A stretch of DNA of 64,000 nt. It comes from Heyndrickxia oleronia. Its GTDB lineage: Bacteria; Bacillota; Bacilli; Bacillales; Bacillaceae_C. The translations under genes were made by a program, and so were the position numbers. The stretch is taken from contig NZ_CP065424.1 of assembly GCF_017809215.1 (NCBI RefSeq), positions 1,892,001 to 1,956,000 on the forward strand, given 5' to 3'. Below the pieces are notes generated by a model. It made no database searches, was not told the DNA's origin, and was given only the letters and a program-made list of their open reading frames with translations. Shown here piece by piece: positions 16,691-26,085 of this stretch; the stretch's first letter is position 1; the number at the start of each line of letters is the position of its first letter.

Positions 16691-17797
16691 ATGTCAGAAT
16701 TAAAGAGAACACCATTATATGATGTATATAAAGAATATGGTGGCAAAACAATTGATTTTGGTGGATGGGAATTGCCAGTACAATTTTCAAGTATTAAAGA
16801 AGAACATGAAGCAGTTCGTACGAAAGCTGGTTTATTTGATGTATCCCATATGGGTGAAATAACGGTTAAAGGAAAAGACAGTACAGCATTTTTACAAAAA
16901 GTCATGACAAATGATATTTCAAAGATTGCCATTCATGGTGCACAGTATAATGCCATGTGCAATGCAAATGGTGGTACTGTTGATGATCTATTAGTTTATA
17001 AGTATTCAGATGAACATTACCTACTTGTAGTGAATGCCAGCAATATTGAAAAAGATTTTAACTGGCTAAAGGAACATGTGGAAGGTGATGTCGCTTTAGA
17101 AAATATTTCTTCAAGCATTGGTCAAATTGCTATTCAAGGTCCCCTTGCAGAAACGATTCTACAATCGATTGTGAATGACATGAATTTGGCCGATATTAAA
17201 TTTTTTAAATTTAATCCTGAAGTGAGTATTAAAGGGATAACAGCATTAGTTTCTCGTACAGGGTATACGGGTGAAGATGGCTTTGAAATTTATTGTCGTG
17301 CAGAGGATACCATTTCATTATGGAAGGAACTATTAGCTGCCGGAAAGGAAGAAGGGCTACTTCCTTGTGGCTTAGGAGCTAGGGACACTCTTCGTTTTGA
17401 AGCAACCTTGCCATTATATGGTCAAGAATTAACTGCGGAAATCAGTCCCCTTGAAGCTGGGATTGGATTTGCTGTGAAAACGACTAAGAACGCTGACTTT
17501 ATTGGAAAGTCCGTATTAAAAGAACAAAAGGAAAAAGGTTTAACTAGAAAAATCATAGGAATTGAAATGATTGATCGTGGAATTCCACGTCATGGATATA
17601 AAATCTTCTCAGGAGCCGAAGAAATTGGCTGGGTAACAACAGGAACACAGTCCCCTACATTGAAGAAAAATATTGGTTTAGGTCTTGTTGATATTCAATT
17701 TACAGAACTAGATCAAGAGATCGATATTGAAATTCGTAATAAACGTTTAAAAGCAAAAGTAATACAAACACCATTTTATAAACGACCTAAAAAATAG
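16691..17797 (+). CDS. gcvT: Glycine cleavage system T protein (aminomethyltransferase)
   Basis: Transfers the methylene group from the aminomethyl-lipoyl H protein to tetrahydrofolate and releases ammonia. The folate-binding fold is clear from [50 protein letters not shown] and [11 protein letters not shown]. It is 368 residues. The start at ATG 16691 follows AGGGGGATC; the longer frame from 16619 runs back into the terminator and is rejected. First gene of gcvT-gcvPA-gcvPB, controlled by the riboswitch. Confidence 0.95.
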   Translation: MSELKRTPLYDVYKEYGGKTIDFGGWELPVQFSSIKEEHEAVRTKAGLFDVSHMGEITVKGKDSTAFLQKVMTNDISKIAIHGAQYNAMCNANGGTVDDLLVYKYSDEHYLLVVNASNIEKDFNWLKEHVEGDVALENISSSIGQIAIQGPLAETILQSIVNDMNLADIKFFKFNPEVSIKGITALVSRTGYTGEDGFEIYCRAEDTISLWKELLAAGKEEGLLPCGLGARDTLRFEATLPLYGQELTAEISPLEAGIGFAVKTTKNADFIGKSVLKEQKEKGLTRKIIGIEMIDRGIPRHGYKIFSGAEEIGWVTTGTQSPTLKKNIGLGLVDIQFTELDQEIDIEIRNKRLKAKVIQTPFYKRPKK

Positions 17798-17813
17798 GAT
17801 GGGAGAGAGATAT

Positions 17814-19163
17814 ATGACAAAGCATCGTTATCTACCGATGACAGAGCAGGATAAGAAAGAAATGCTTCAAACAATAGGGGTTGACTCTGTTGATGAGTTA
17901 TTCAGTGATATACCAGAAAAAGTCCGTTTTAATGGATTATATAACATAAAAGAAGCAAAATCTGAAAGCTCCTTACTTAAAGAATTAAGTCAAATGGCAG
18001 CAAAAAATATGGATGTAAAGCAAAATATTTCATTTTTAGGTGCTGGTGTTTATGATCACTATATACCAACGATTGTTGATCATGTCATAAGTAGATCTGA
18101 ATTTTATACGGCGTATACGCCATATCAACCGGAAATTTCTCAAGGTGAATTACAAGCAATATTTGAATTTCAGACCATGATATGTGAATTAACAGGTATG
18201 GATGTAGCAAATTCATCTATGTATGATGGAGGAACAGCGTTAGCCGAAGCAGCAATGCTCAGCTGTGGCCAAACACGTAGAAAAAAAGTCCTTATTTCTG
18301 AAACTGTTCACCCGGAATCACGTGAAGTCTTAAAAACATATGCAAAAGGTCAGTATATTGATGTGGTTGAAATTCCACATGAAAATGGTGTGACAGATAT
18401 AAAGGCATTAGAAAGAGAAATTAATGAAGATGTAGCAGCAGTGATTTTACAATACCCTAACTTCTTTGGAAGAATTGAACCATTAAAAGAATTCGAGCCT
18501 ATAGTCCATCAACACAAAGGTTTATTTATTGTTTCGAGTAACCCTCTAGCATTGGGTGCTATTACCCCTCCAGGAAAGTTTGGTGCAGATATTGTCGTCG
18601 GCGATGCGCAAGTGTTTGGCATTCCACAAAGCTTTGGAGGTCCACATTGTGGGTACTTTGCAGTTACTAATAAATTAATGAGAAAGGTGCCAGGACGATT
18701 AGTTGGAGAAACAGTTGATGAAAATGGGAAAAGAGGCTATGTATTAACTCTTCAAGCCCGTGAACAGCATATTCGCCGAGATAAAGCAACATCTAATATA
18801 TGCTCTAACCAAGCATTGAACGCATTAGCAGCTTCAGTAGCCATGACAGCCCTTGGAAGAAAAGGTGTGAAAGAAATGGCGGTTCAAAATATCCAAAAAG
18901 CCTGTTATGCGAAAAAAGCATTTTCTCAAAATGGTTTTGAACTTGTATTGGATGGACCAAGCTTTAATGAGTTTGTCGTGAAATTAAATAAGCCTGTTAA
19001 AGAAGTAAATAAACAATTACTTGCAAAAGGAATTATTGGTGGGTATGACTTAAGCAAAGATTATCCGAAAATGGTTAATCATATGTTGATTGCTGTTACT
19101 GAGTTACGTACAAAAGAGGAAATTGATCAATTTATTAAAGAATTGAGGGATAGCCATGAATAA
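17814..19163 (+). CDS. gcvPA: Glycine dehydrogenase (decarboxylating) subunit 1
   Basis: N-terminal half of the two-part P protein that decarboxylates glycine with pyridoxal phosphate and passes the aminomethyl group to lipoyl-GcvH. It is 449 residues, matching B. subtilis GcvPA. Start segment [15 protein letters not shown], conserved [13 protein letters not shown] and later [13 protein letters not shown] 17814 is preceded by GGGAGAGAG. It overlaps gcvPB by 8 bases, so the two subunits are translationally coupled. Confidence 0.95.
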   Translation: MTKHRYLPMTEQDKKEMLQTIGVDSVDELFSDIPEKVRFNGLYNIKEAKSESSLLKELSQMAAKNMDVKQNISFLGAGVYDHYIPTIVDHVISRSEFYTAYTPYQPEISQGELQAIFEFQTMICELTGMDVANSSMYDGGTALAEAAMLSCGQTRRKKVLISETVHPESREVLKTYAKGQYIDVVEIPHENGVTDIKALEREINEDVAAVILQYPNFFGRIEPLKEFEPIVHQHKGLFIVSSNPLALGAITPPGKFGADIVVGDAQVFGIPQSFGGPHCGYFAVTNKLMRKVPGRLVGETVDENGKRGYVLTLQAREQHIRRDKATSNICSNQALNALAASVAMTALGRKGVKEMAVQNIQKACYAKKAFSQNGFELVLDGPSFNEFVVKLNKPVKEVNKQLLAKGIIGGYDLSKDYPKMVNHMLIAVTELRTKEEIDQFIKELRDSHE

Positions 19164-20613
19164 GGTGGATCAACCATTAATTTTTGAACTCACAAAACCT
19201 GGCCGAATCGGTTATAGTCTTCCTGAACTTGATGTTCCTAATATTGACATTAGTGAATATTTTTCAGCTGAATATATTCGTGATGAGGAGCCCAATCTAC
19301 CAGAAGTATCTGAATTAGATATTATGCGTCATTATACTGCTTTATCAAAGAAAAATCATGGTGTAGATTCTGGATTCTATCCTCTCGGTTCATGTACGAT
19401 GAAATATAACCCTAAAATAAATGAATCTGTTGCTCGTTTTCCAGGATTTGCTCATATTCATCCACTCCAAGATGAAGACACAGTTCAAGGTGCATTAGAA
19501 TTAATGTATGATCTTCAAGAGCATCTTATTGAAATAACTGGTATGGATGAAGTCACTTTACAGCCTGCAGCTGGAGCGCACGGGGAATGGACGGGATTAA
19601 TGATGATCCGTGCTTATCATGAAGCAAATGGTGATGTAAATCGAACGAAAGTGATTGTACCAGATTCTGCTCATGGAACCAATCCGGCATCAGCTACAGT
19701 AGCAGGTCTTGAAACGATTACTGTAAAGTCTAATGAGAATGGATTAGTAGATTTAGAGGATTTACGAAAATTAGTTGGTCCTGATACAGCTGCATTAATG
19801 TTAACCAACCCAAATACTCTTGGGTTATTTGAGGAAAATATTTTAGAGATGGCTGAAATTGTTCATGGTGCTGGTGGAAAATTATACTATGATGGGGCAA
19901 ATTTAAATGCTGTCCTTTCGAAAGCACGTCCTGGCGACATGGGATTTGATGTTGTTCATTTAAATTTGCATAAAACCTTCACTGGACCACATGGTGGTGG
20001 TGGACCAGGTTCAGGTCCGGTAGGTGTGAAAAAGGATTTAATTCCATTCCTACCTAAACCAGTATTGGTTAAGGAAGGCGATCGATATACATTTGAATAT
20101 AATCGTCCACAATCAATCGGTCGTGTAAAGCCATACTATGGAAATTTTGGCATTAATGTTCGAGCATATACATATATTCGAACAATGGGACCTGATGGAC
20201 TAAAAGCAGTAACAGAAAATGCAGTAATCAATGCCAATTATATGATGAGAAGATTAGCAGAATACTATGATCTTCCGTATGATCGTCACTGTAAGCATGA
20301 ATTTGTTCTTAGTGGGAAGCGCCAAAAGAAATTGGGGGTACGTACATTAGATATTGCCAAGCGTCTTTTAGATTTTGGTTACCATCCACCAACTATTTAC
20401 TTCCCATTAAATGTTGAGGAATGTATGATGATTGAGCCTACAGAGACAGAATCGAAGGAAACCTTGGATGCTTTTATTGATGCAATGATTCAGATTGCGA
20501 AAGAAACAGAAGAAAATCCTGAGATTGTGCAAGAAGCTCCACATACTACAGTCGTAAAACGTTTAGATGAAACCTTAGCTGCCCGTAAACCAGTTTTAAG
20601 ATATGTAAAATAA
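19156..20613 (+). CDS. gcvPB: Glycine dehydrogenase (decarboxylating) subunit 2
   Basis: Catalytic half of the P protein. The pyridoxal phosphate lysine is K273 in [33 protein letters not shown] and [12 protein letters not shown] are family segments. Length 485 matches the subunit family. It completes glycine cleavage with GcvT, GcvH and lipoamide dehydrogenase; gcvH and the lipoate ligase genes are not in this window. A short repeat and a bidirectional terminator follow. Confidence 0.95.
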   Translation: MNKVDQPLIFELTKPGRIGYSLPELDVPNIDISEYFSAEYIRDEEPNLPEVSELDIMRHYTALSKKNHGVDSGFYPLGSCTMKYNPKINESVARFPGFAHIHPLQDEDTVQGALELMYDLQEHLIEITGMDEVTLQPAAGAHGEWTGLMMIRAYHEANGDVNRTKVIVPDSAHGTNPASATVAGLETITVKSNENGLVDLEDLRKLVGPDTAALMLTNPNTLGLFEENILEMAEIVHGAGGKLYYDGANLNAVLSKARPGDMGFDVVHLNLHKTFTGPHGGGGPGSGPVGVKKDLIPFLPKPVLVKEGDRYTFEYNRPQSIGRVKPYYGNFGINVRAYTYIRTMGPDGLKAVTENAVINANYMMRRLAEYYDLPYDRHCKHEFVLSGKRQKKLGVRTLDIAKRLLDFGYHPPTIYFPLNVEECMMIEPTETESKETLDAFIDAMIQIAKETEENPEIVQEAPHTTVVKRLDETLAARKPVLRYVK

Positions 20614-20624
20614 TATAAAATAAA

Positions 20625-20694
20625 GGCTTTTTTCTATAACTTTGCTGCCTGTAGTTGGGTTTTTACAAAAGTAACAAACTATACGAAAATAGCC
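20625..20694 (+). repeat. Minimal copy C of the MITE-like repeat
   Basis: A 70-bp element beginning GGCTTTTTTCTATAACTTTG and ending TATACGAAAATAGCC, so it is essentially the two terminal inverted repeats plus a remnant of the inner stem (TAGTTGGGTTTTTAC). It is flanked on both sides by AAAATAAA, which looks like an 8-bp target duplication, although the flank is low complexity. Confidence 0.6.
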
Positions 20695-20699
20695 AAAAT

Positions 20700-20732
20700 A
20701 AAAGACCTCTTTTTTAATGAAGAGGTCTTTTT
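20700..20732. terminator. Bidirectional terminator between gcvPB and yqhL
   Basis: AAAAGACCTCTT pairs with AAGAGGTCTTTT, with A and T runs on either side. It serves both convergent genes. Confidence 0.85.
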
Positions 20733-20741
20733 ACTTATAAG

Positions 20742-21122
20742 TTATTTAGATTTTATTTTTCCAGTCCATTTTTTAAATCCGCCTTGTAATTGATAGAGCT
20801 CACGATAGCCTTTTTTATAAAGCATTTGGGCAGCTCGTCCACTACGCATTCCGCTTTGGCAATATAAATAAACAGGCTTATCTGGACGGATTTCTTTCAT
20901 TCTCATTTTTAATTGGGAAAGAGGGATATTTCTTGAACCTAGTATATGTCCTCCATCAAACTCATTTGCTTCCCGTACATCAATTAATTGCGCTTTCCTA
21001 TAACCTGCTTTGAACTCTTCTTCACTTAAAGTTTTTACCGCTTTCTTTTGGGAAAAATAATTAAAAAGAGTGTATGCAACTAAGGCTATGATTACAATAA
21101 TAAGAAAATATAAACTTCCCAC
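20742..21122 (-). CDS. yqhL: Membrane-anchored rhodanese-like sulfurtransferase
   Basis: A 126-residue protein with one N-terminal membrane segment (about residues 4-21) and a rhodanese domain. Active-site cysteine is C88 in YLYCQSGMRSGRAA; LIDVREANEFDGGHI is the other conserved part. It probably moves sulfane sulfur near the membrane; the partner is unknown. Matches YqhL by position and sequence. It is convergent with gcvPB and divergent from the ribonucleotide reductase gene. Confidence 0.9.
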   Translation of the reverse strand: MGSLYFLIIVIIALVAYTLFNYFSQKKAVKTLSEEEFKAGYRKAQLIDVREANEFDGGHILGSRNIPLSQLKMRMKEIRPDKPVYLYCQSGMRSGRAAQMLYKKGYRELYQLQGGFKKWTGKIKSK

Positions 21123-21392
21123 TAGTCTTTCTCCTTTCTACGAGGTAACACTATCTTCTATTATATTCATCAATAGACTTGGAATCAAAACTTTTTCATA
21201 TAAAAATTTTTTATTTTCATTTATTATGTGTTCAGAGTAGACATCATCGGGGTTTGTACAGGGATAATATTATGCAACCAGTAAAATTGATTGAAAATGT
21301 TCCTTTTTAATACTAAAACACATTTTTTCTCCTTTTTTCTACTTATTTTATTTGTTTCATGATTTGACAAAAAAGAACAATGTTAAACACTT

Positions 21393-21441
21393 GCGCAATA
21401 TATAGTATTTGTGGTAGTGGTTCAGATACTATATATTGTAT
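21393..21441 (+). promoter_or_regulatory. Tandem NrdR-like boxes upstream of nrdJ
   Basis: GCGCAATATATAGTAT (21393-21408) and ATACTATATATTGTAT (21426-21441) each resemble the NrdR operator (consensus near ACACTATATATAGTGT). Their starts are 33 bases apart, about three helical turns, as expected for cooperative NrdR binding. A TTGACA at 21364-21369 could be the -35 element, but I see no convincing matching -10. The rest of 21123-21550 holds no gene. Confidence 0.65.
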
Positions 21442-21550
21442 TTTGTTGTTGATTTTCAATGGTTGGTTATGGTAACTTTATTAAGGAGAAAACAACGAGA
21501 ATAAAAACTTGTAGGAGTAAAATGATAGAAAGATAGAGGGAGTTGTCTAT

Positions 21551-24112
21551 ATGTCTGTTGCGTTAACAAGTGAATTGAAAATTAACGAGGAAAAATTAAA
21601 TAAAGCGATTAAATTGTTTCCTCAAGTACATCCAGTGACCCCTGATATGCGCATTACCCATAAAGGTGTTTCACGTTTAGTAATGATTGATCGTTATTCA
21701 TTTAAAGATACGGAAAAGATCACATTAGCAGAGGGAGACTTCGTTGTCCTGACGATTAAAGAAGATCCAAAATTTCCTGCACGTGGTTTAGGGTTTATCA
21801 AACATATTAATTGGGAACAGAAAACTGCTGATGTACAAGTGGACGAAGAATATCGCAGTGCTTTAGATGATCCGAAAGAAATGGAATCTGGATTAATAAC
21901 AAGACCATTAGATATTATCGAAAAACCATTAGAAGTGTTTTATGAGCAAATTGCTAAAAGGAACGCAACAGGCTTAGCTTCAGTAGAAAAAACAGAAGAA
22001 AAACGTCAAGAGTGGTTTGAAAAGTTTTATCAAGAGCTAGTAAACTTAAATTTTGTACCTGCTGGACGGGTTTTGTATGGTGCAGGGGCAGATACTGAAG
22101 TTACTTATTTTAATTGTTATGTTATGCCTTTTGTTCCTGATTCTCGAGAAGGTATATCTGAACACCGTAAGCAAGTTATGGAGATTATGAGTCGTGGTGG
22201 CGGTGTGGGAACAAACGGATCGACTTTACGCCCAAGAAACACATTAGCAAAAGGGGTCAATGGTAAATCCTCAGGTTCAGTTTCATGGCTTGATGATATT
22301 GCTAAGCTCACTCATCTTGTAGAACAAGGTGGATCAAGAAGAGGCGCTCAAATGATTATGTTGTCCTCATGGCATCCTGATATTGTTGAGTTTATCATTT
22401 CAAAGATGCAGAACCCGAGAATCCTACGATTTTTAATAGAAAACACAAAGGATGAATCGATTAAAAAACATGCGAAGGACAAGCTGAAATTCACCCCTTT
22501 AACAGAGCAAGAAAAGGCGATGTATCAAGGGATTATTAATTATAAGACAATCCCTGGATTAGGTGGTTTTAGCGAAAGCATCATTAAAGAAGCGGAAGAT
22601 AAATTACGTGAAGGCGGAACATACACGGTCCATAATCCGGAATTTTTAACTGGTGCGAATATATCCGTTTGCTTAACGAAAGACTTTATGGATGCAGTTG
22701 AAAATAATGAGGATTATGCTTTACGCTTCCCGGATGTTGAAAATTATAGTGCCGAAGAAATGGAACTCTACAATACGAAATGGCAAGAAATCGGCGATGT
22801 TCGCGAATGGGAAAAGCTTGGTCATAAAGTGAGAACCTATCGCAAAATTAAAGCAGAGGAACTTTGGAACTTAATCAATATATGTGCTACTTACTCAGCT
22901 GAACCAGGGATCTTCTTTATCGATAATGCGAATGACATGACAAATGCCAAAAGTTATGGACAAAAAGTAGTAGCGACAAATCCATGTGGTGAGCAGCCAC
23001 TTGCTCCCTATTCTGTCTGTAATTTAGCAGCTGTCAACTTAGCTGAGATGGCGAACAAAGAAACAAAGACAGTTAATTTTGATAAATTAAAGCGTACCGT
23101 TGAAATAGGTGTACGCCTTCAAGACAACGTGATTAATGCAACACCTTATTTTCTTGAACAAAATAAAAAACAAGCATTAGGTGAACGTCGTGTAGGACTT
23201 GGTGTTATGGGCTTAGCAGACTTATTGATCTATTGTGAAAAGGAATATGGTTCAGAAGCAGGGAATCAACTAGTAGATCAAGTAATGGAGACGATTGCAA
23301 CGACTGCTTACCGTGCATCAATTGAGCTAGCAAAGGAAAAAGGTAGTTTCCCATTTTTACAAGGAGAAACTACTGAAGAAACGAATCAATTACGTGAAGC
23401 ATTTATTCATACAGGATTCATGAAGAAAATGCCTGAAGATATTCGACAATCGATCTTAAAACATGGAATTAGGAATTCCCATTTATTAACTGTCGCACCT
23501 ACTGGATCTACTGGTACTATGATTGGTTGTTCAACTGGCCTTGAACCTTATTTCTCATTTACGTATTATCGGAGTGGACGTCTTGGAAAATTTATTGAAG
23601 TAAAAGCAGAAATTGTTCAAGAATATTTAACAAAAAATTCAGATGTAAACCCTGAGCAATTACCTGAATGGTTTGTTACTGCGATGGAGTTAGCCCCAGA
23701 AGCACATGCTGATGTACAATGCATCATTCAGAGATGGATTGATAGTTCAATCTCAAAAACGGTTAATGCACCGCGTGGCTATGCCGTTGACCAGGTTCAG
23801 AAGGTGTATGAGCGTCTATATAAAGGTGGAGCCAAAGGTGGAACGGTATATGTAGATGGAAGCAGAGACTCCCAAGTATTAACATTAAAAGCTGAAGAAA
23901 ATCAAGTAGATGATGGAATGACATTGGATCGCTCCAATGATAAACAAAACGTTGTGCTGGTAGATACAATTCAAGACTTAAGATCAACAAGTGTAACGAT
24001 TGGTTCTGAAATTGGCAATACATGTCCGGTATGTCGTAAAGGAACAGTCAAGGAAATCGGTGGTTGTAATACATGTGATAATTGTAATGCACAATTAAAA
24101 TGTGGATTATAA
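21551..24112 (+). CDS. nrdJ: Adenosylcobalamin-dependent ribonucleoside-diphosphate reductase (class II)
   Basis: An 853-residue class II ribonucleotide reductase, reducing ribonucleotides to deoxyribonucleotides with a B12-derived radical, so it needs no oxygen and no separate radical subunit. NFVPAGRVLYGAG, NCYVMPF, RGGGVGTNGSTLRP and the active-site loop TNPCGEQPLAPYSVCNL are visible. The C-terminus has CPVCRKGTVKEIGGCNTCDNC, which combines redox cysteines and a zinc-ribbon-like pattern. AGAGGGAG precedes the ATG. NrdR-like boxes upstream fit regulation of dNTP supply. In B. subtilis this site holds lipM, and B. subtilis relies on class Ib NrdEF. Confidence 0.92.
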   Translation: MSVALTSELKINEEKLNKAIKLFPQVHPVTPDMRITHKGVSRLVMIDRYSFKDTEKITLAEGDFVVLTIKEDPKFPARGLGFIKHINWEQKTADVQVDEEYRSALDDPKEMESGLITRPLDIIEKPLEVFYEQIAKRNATGLASVEKTEEKRQEWFEKFYQELVNLNFVPAGRVLYGAGADTEVTYFNCYVMPFVPDSREGISEHRKQVMEIMSRGGGVGTNGSTLRPRNTLAKGVNGKSSGSVSWLDDIAKLTHLVEQGGSRRGAQMIMLSSWHPDIVEFIISKMQNPRILRFLIENTKDESIKKHAKDKLKFTPLTEQEKAMYQGIINYKTIPGLGGFSESIIKEAEDKLREGGTYTVHNPEFLTGANISVCLTKDFMDAVENNEDYALRFPDVENYSAEEMELYNTKWQEIGDVREWEKLGHKVRTYRKIKAEELWNLINICATYSAEPGIFFIDNANDMTNAKSYGQKVVATNPCGEQPLAPYSVCNLAAVNLAEMANKETKTVNFDKLKRTVEIGVRLQDNVINATPYFLEQNKKQALGERRVGLGVMGLADLLIYCEKEYGSEAGNQLVDQVMETIATTAYRASIELAKEKGSFPFLQGETTEETNQLREAFIHTGFMKKMPEDIRQSILKHGIRNSHLLTVAPTGSTGTMIGCSTGLEPYFSFTYYRSGRLGKFIEVKAEIVQEYLTKNSDVNPEQLPEWFVTAMELAPEAHADVQCIIQRWIDSSISKTVNAPRGYAVDQVQKVYERLYKGGAKGGTVYVDGSRDSQVLTLKAEENQVDDGMTLDRSNDKQNVVLVDTIQDLRSTSVTIGSEIGNTCPVCRKGTVKEIGGCNTCDNCNAQLKCGL

Positions 24113-24473
24113 GTAAGTTGAAAGAGATGAAATGTAGCTTTGAAATAAAAGTCACGAAGCTATTGCCTTAAAAATCATTTCTCTAGGGCTTGTGTTATTA
24201 AGCAAAATCAGACAAAAGATTGTGATTCAATTTACTTAAAGTAACGGAGCTGGTTAGCTGAATAAGAGGTTAAAAGCAATGAGAAGAAAAAGTAAACTCA
24301 TTTTAAGTCAATTAAACTGATTGAAAACAATGTTTTTGTCACATATTGGTTAGAAATTCATTATGTTTTCAAGCGAGCTATAGGAATGTGTGTTTAGCTC
24401 GCTTGAATGCTTACTTAATGGAATTTCATAGTAAATATTAAATTGGTGCTTGGATCAACGTTAAAAACAATAT
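24113..24473. other. Non-coding stretch with a convergent hairpin
   Basis: No gene is seen. CAAGCGAGCTA (24370-24380) and TAGCTCGCTTG (24395-24405) form a perfect 11-bp stem between nrdJ and the convergent phosphotransferase gene. Neither side has a strong T run, so it is a weak terminator or a processing hairpin. Confidence 0.55.
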
Positions 24474-25547
24474 CTATACGTTCCCTTCTTCCAATTCAAA
24501 TGGGGCATCACAAGAATATATATCACTGAAAAATCCCATGTAAGGAATGTCGTCCTCTAAGCATTTTACAAGATACATAAACGCCTCGTCACACATTGGA
24601 TCGTTTTCATTATTTTTCATTACCTCAAACGTGTCTACGATATTTTCCATAATAGCTGTGTTAATAAATAATGGTAATTTATTTAGCATATGATCAGCAA
24701 TTTCGGTTTCGGACCTATATCCGTCAAGAGCTATATTAAAGTAATCATCCATAAACTTTCTCCGTTTTATAGGATCAGGCTCGAATTGAATCCATCCAAC
24801 CCCATTTATCCAGAGCGAAGCAAGGTCAAACATATAAAAGCTAAAGCAAGAATTATCAAAATCATACACCGTAATTTGCCCATTATCAAAGTCTATCGAA
24901 TAATTTCCGTCATTGTAATCAAAATGAATCATACCGAAATTATCTCTATTTCTGCTGAGGTTCTTCAGTGTTTTAATTAGCTCTTTCAGTTTTGTTTTGA
25001 GTAAAGTGAGGGTATCGGGTATCAATTCATCGATGTAGTGTTCATTAAATTTGTCAAAGAAATTATATCTACTATGAATAGGAGTATAATTTTTTGATAA
25101 TTGATGTAGTTTCCCAAGAGTTTTTCCGCAATTATAATAATATTCAGTTATTTCTGTGCCCTCTCGATATATATAATTGTTTTCAACAAGCATTTTTCCT
25201 TTAGCTTTTTCAAATAAGCTAACGAAAAACATTTGGTCGTTATAGGAAATTTCCTCTAGAATATTTCCGTTTAAAGAACTGATTACATTTGAAACACTGC
25301 CTCCATGATTAAATAGGTATTTTATATATTCTAATTCACTAAGATAATCCTCTAGGTGCCTGTCGTTTAAGTAAGAAATCCTAAGTATTTTTGATTTTGA
25401 TCCTTCTCTTTCACAAATATAAACTATATTTCGCCCTCCCTCGTGTGGGGAAATCAGTCCAATTCGATATTCTTCCAATCCATATAATTTTGAAATGGTT
25501 GAAAGCAAAAATTCATCACAGATATTAATAACTTCACTCCGAGTCAT
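24474..25547 (-). CDS. Aminoglycoside/macrolide phosphotransferase-fold (APH) kinase
   Basis: A 357-residue protein kinase-like enzyme. The catalytic motif HFDYNDGN (H-x-D-x4-N) and the magnesium-binding VYDFDNS segment (about residues 218-236) mark the APH/choline kinase superfamily. The substrate cannot be read from the sequence: antibiotics, sugars, amino alcohols and spore-coat CotS-type kinases all use this fold. ATG 25547 has AAGGAGG at 25553-25559. The gene stands alone on the minus strand behind its own promoter-like element, leader ORF and hairpin. That layout, and the replacement of lipM-mntR here, suggest an acquired inducible gene. Confidence 0.82.
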   Translation of the reverse strand: MTRSEVINICDEFLLSTISKLYGLEEYRIGLISPHEGGRNIVYICEREGSKSKILRISYLNDRHLEDYLSELEYIKYLFNHGGSVSNVISSLNGNILEEISYNDQMFFVSLFEKAKGKMLVENNYIYREGTEITEYYYNCGKTLGKLHQLSKNYTPIHSRYNFFDKFNEHYIDELIPDTLTLLKTKLKELIKTLKNLSRNRDNFGMIHFDYNDGNYSIDFDNGQITVYDFDNSCFSFYMFDLASLWINGVGWIQFEPDPIKRRKFMDDYFNIALDGYRSETEIADHMLNKLPLFINTAIMENIVDTFEVMKNNENDPMCDEAFMYLVKCLEDDIPYMGFFSDIYSCDAPFELEEGNV

Positions 25548-25552
25548 ATTTT

Positions 25553-25594
25553 CCTCCTTGTTTTTAGGAGGGTTAAAGTATAGTCCCCCTCCTA
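25553..25594 (-). promoter_or_regulatory. Candidate translational attenuator hairpin
   Basis: Read on the minus strand, TAGGAGGG (plus 25587-25594) pairs with CCCTCCTA (plus 25565-25572). The second arm can instead pair with the Shine-Dalgarno AAGGAGG (plus 25553-25559) of the kinase gene. The first arm lies inside codons 12-15 of the leader ORF and the leader stop lies in the loop, so ribosome position on the leader would decide which pairing forms. The complementarity is seen directly; regulation is inference. Confidence 0.55.
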
Positions 25595-25629
25595 TTTGTT
25601 TTAAGATTAACCGATACTGTATTTTTCAT
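25573..25629 (-). CDS. Leader peptide of the phosphotransferase gene (18 codons)
   Basis: An 18-residue frame, MKNTVSVNLKTNRRGTIL, with its own ribosome site AAAGGA seven bases upstream of the ATG. It ends 25 bases before the kinase start. Codons 13 and 14 are tandem AGG arginine codons that form part of the first hairpin arm. Length, own ribosome site, hairpin overlap and position match leader peptides of antibiotic-inducible resistance genes. It could be chance, but the combination is unusual. Confidence 0.55.
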   Translation of the reverse strand: MKNTVSVNLKTNRRGTIL

Positions 25630-25654
25630 AAAATCATCCTTTATTAAAATTAAT

Positions 25655-25683
25655 AGTATATAAGTTTACCTTATATGGAACAA
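25655..25683 (-). promoter_or_regulatory. Candidate promoter of the leader and phosphotransferase gene
   Basis: On the minus strand TTGTTC (plus 25678-25683) and TATACT (plus 25655-25660) are 17 bases apart, a SigA-type layout just upstream of the leader ribosome site. A second candidate, TTGAAC-N17-TATTTT, lies further upstream in 25750-25780. Confidence 0.45.
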
Positions 25684-25885
25684 TTATGTCACACTACCTA
25701 CAGTACTACCACACTAATTTTTTGCCTCCTTTATAAGTTTTCATCATGTTAAAATACAAAGATATTCTTTCAAGTTCAAAAAATAGGTAATATTTTGTAC
25801 AAGAGTACTTGTATCTAATGTTTGTTAAGGAATTTCTCTCACCCCAAAATTTGATTGGAATGAATAAAGGGAGCGTAGTTGTTTA

Positions 25886-25981
25886 ATGAATGAGTCGATT
25901 AGTTCAAATGTTTTTTTTAATGGTGTATTTGTAGAGGTTAGTAATAAGCTTAAATCACATTTTTTAATTAATCTTTTTTAA
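25886..25981 (+). CDS. Possible small protein (31 codons)
   Basis: ATG 25886 opens MNESISSNVFFNGVFVEVSN and ends FLINLF, only seven bases before a terminator-like hairpin. The ribosome site (GGGAG, 12 bases away) is poorly spaced. I do not recognise the peptide. It may be a small gene, a remnant of a longer one, or chance; the terminator immediately behind is the main support. Confidence 0.25.
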   Translation: MNESISSNVFFNGVFVEVSNKLKSHFLINLF

Positions 25982-25988
25982 AAGCAGC

Positions 25989-26018
25989 ATGAGAAATTAC
26001 TCTCATCTCTTTTTTTAT
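25989..26018 (+). terminator. Terminator-like hairpin upstream of yqhO
   Basis: ATGAGA and TCTCAT form a stem around AATTAC, followed by a run of T (TCTTTTTTT). No confidently called plus-strand gene precedes it other than the possible 31-codon frame. Confidence 0.55.
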
Positions 26019-26085
26019 GTTCTAATTTAAACCTCTTCATCTTACAAATATAAAAAGAGAAATGACACCAAAGGGGATGCAGAAC

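Noticed and set aside
21364-21369. TTGACA before nrdJ as part of a complete SigA promoter
   Set aside because: No -10 element at 16-18 bases; the next TATA-like sequences are within the NrdR-like boxes at the wrong distance. I left it as a note only.
21123-21550. Possible cobalamin riboswitch ahead of the B12-dependent reductase
   Set aside because: No B12-box or typical long structured leader could be found by eye, and the region is too AT-rich and short.
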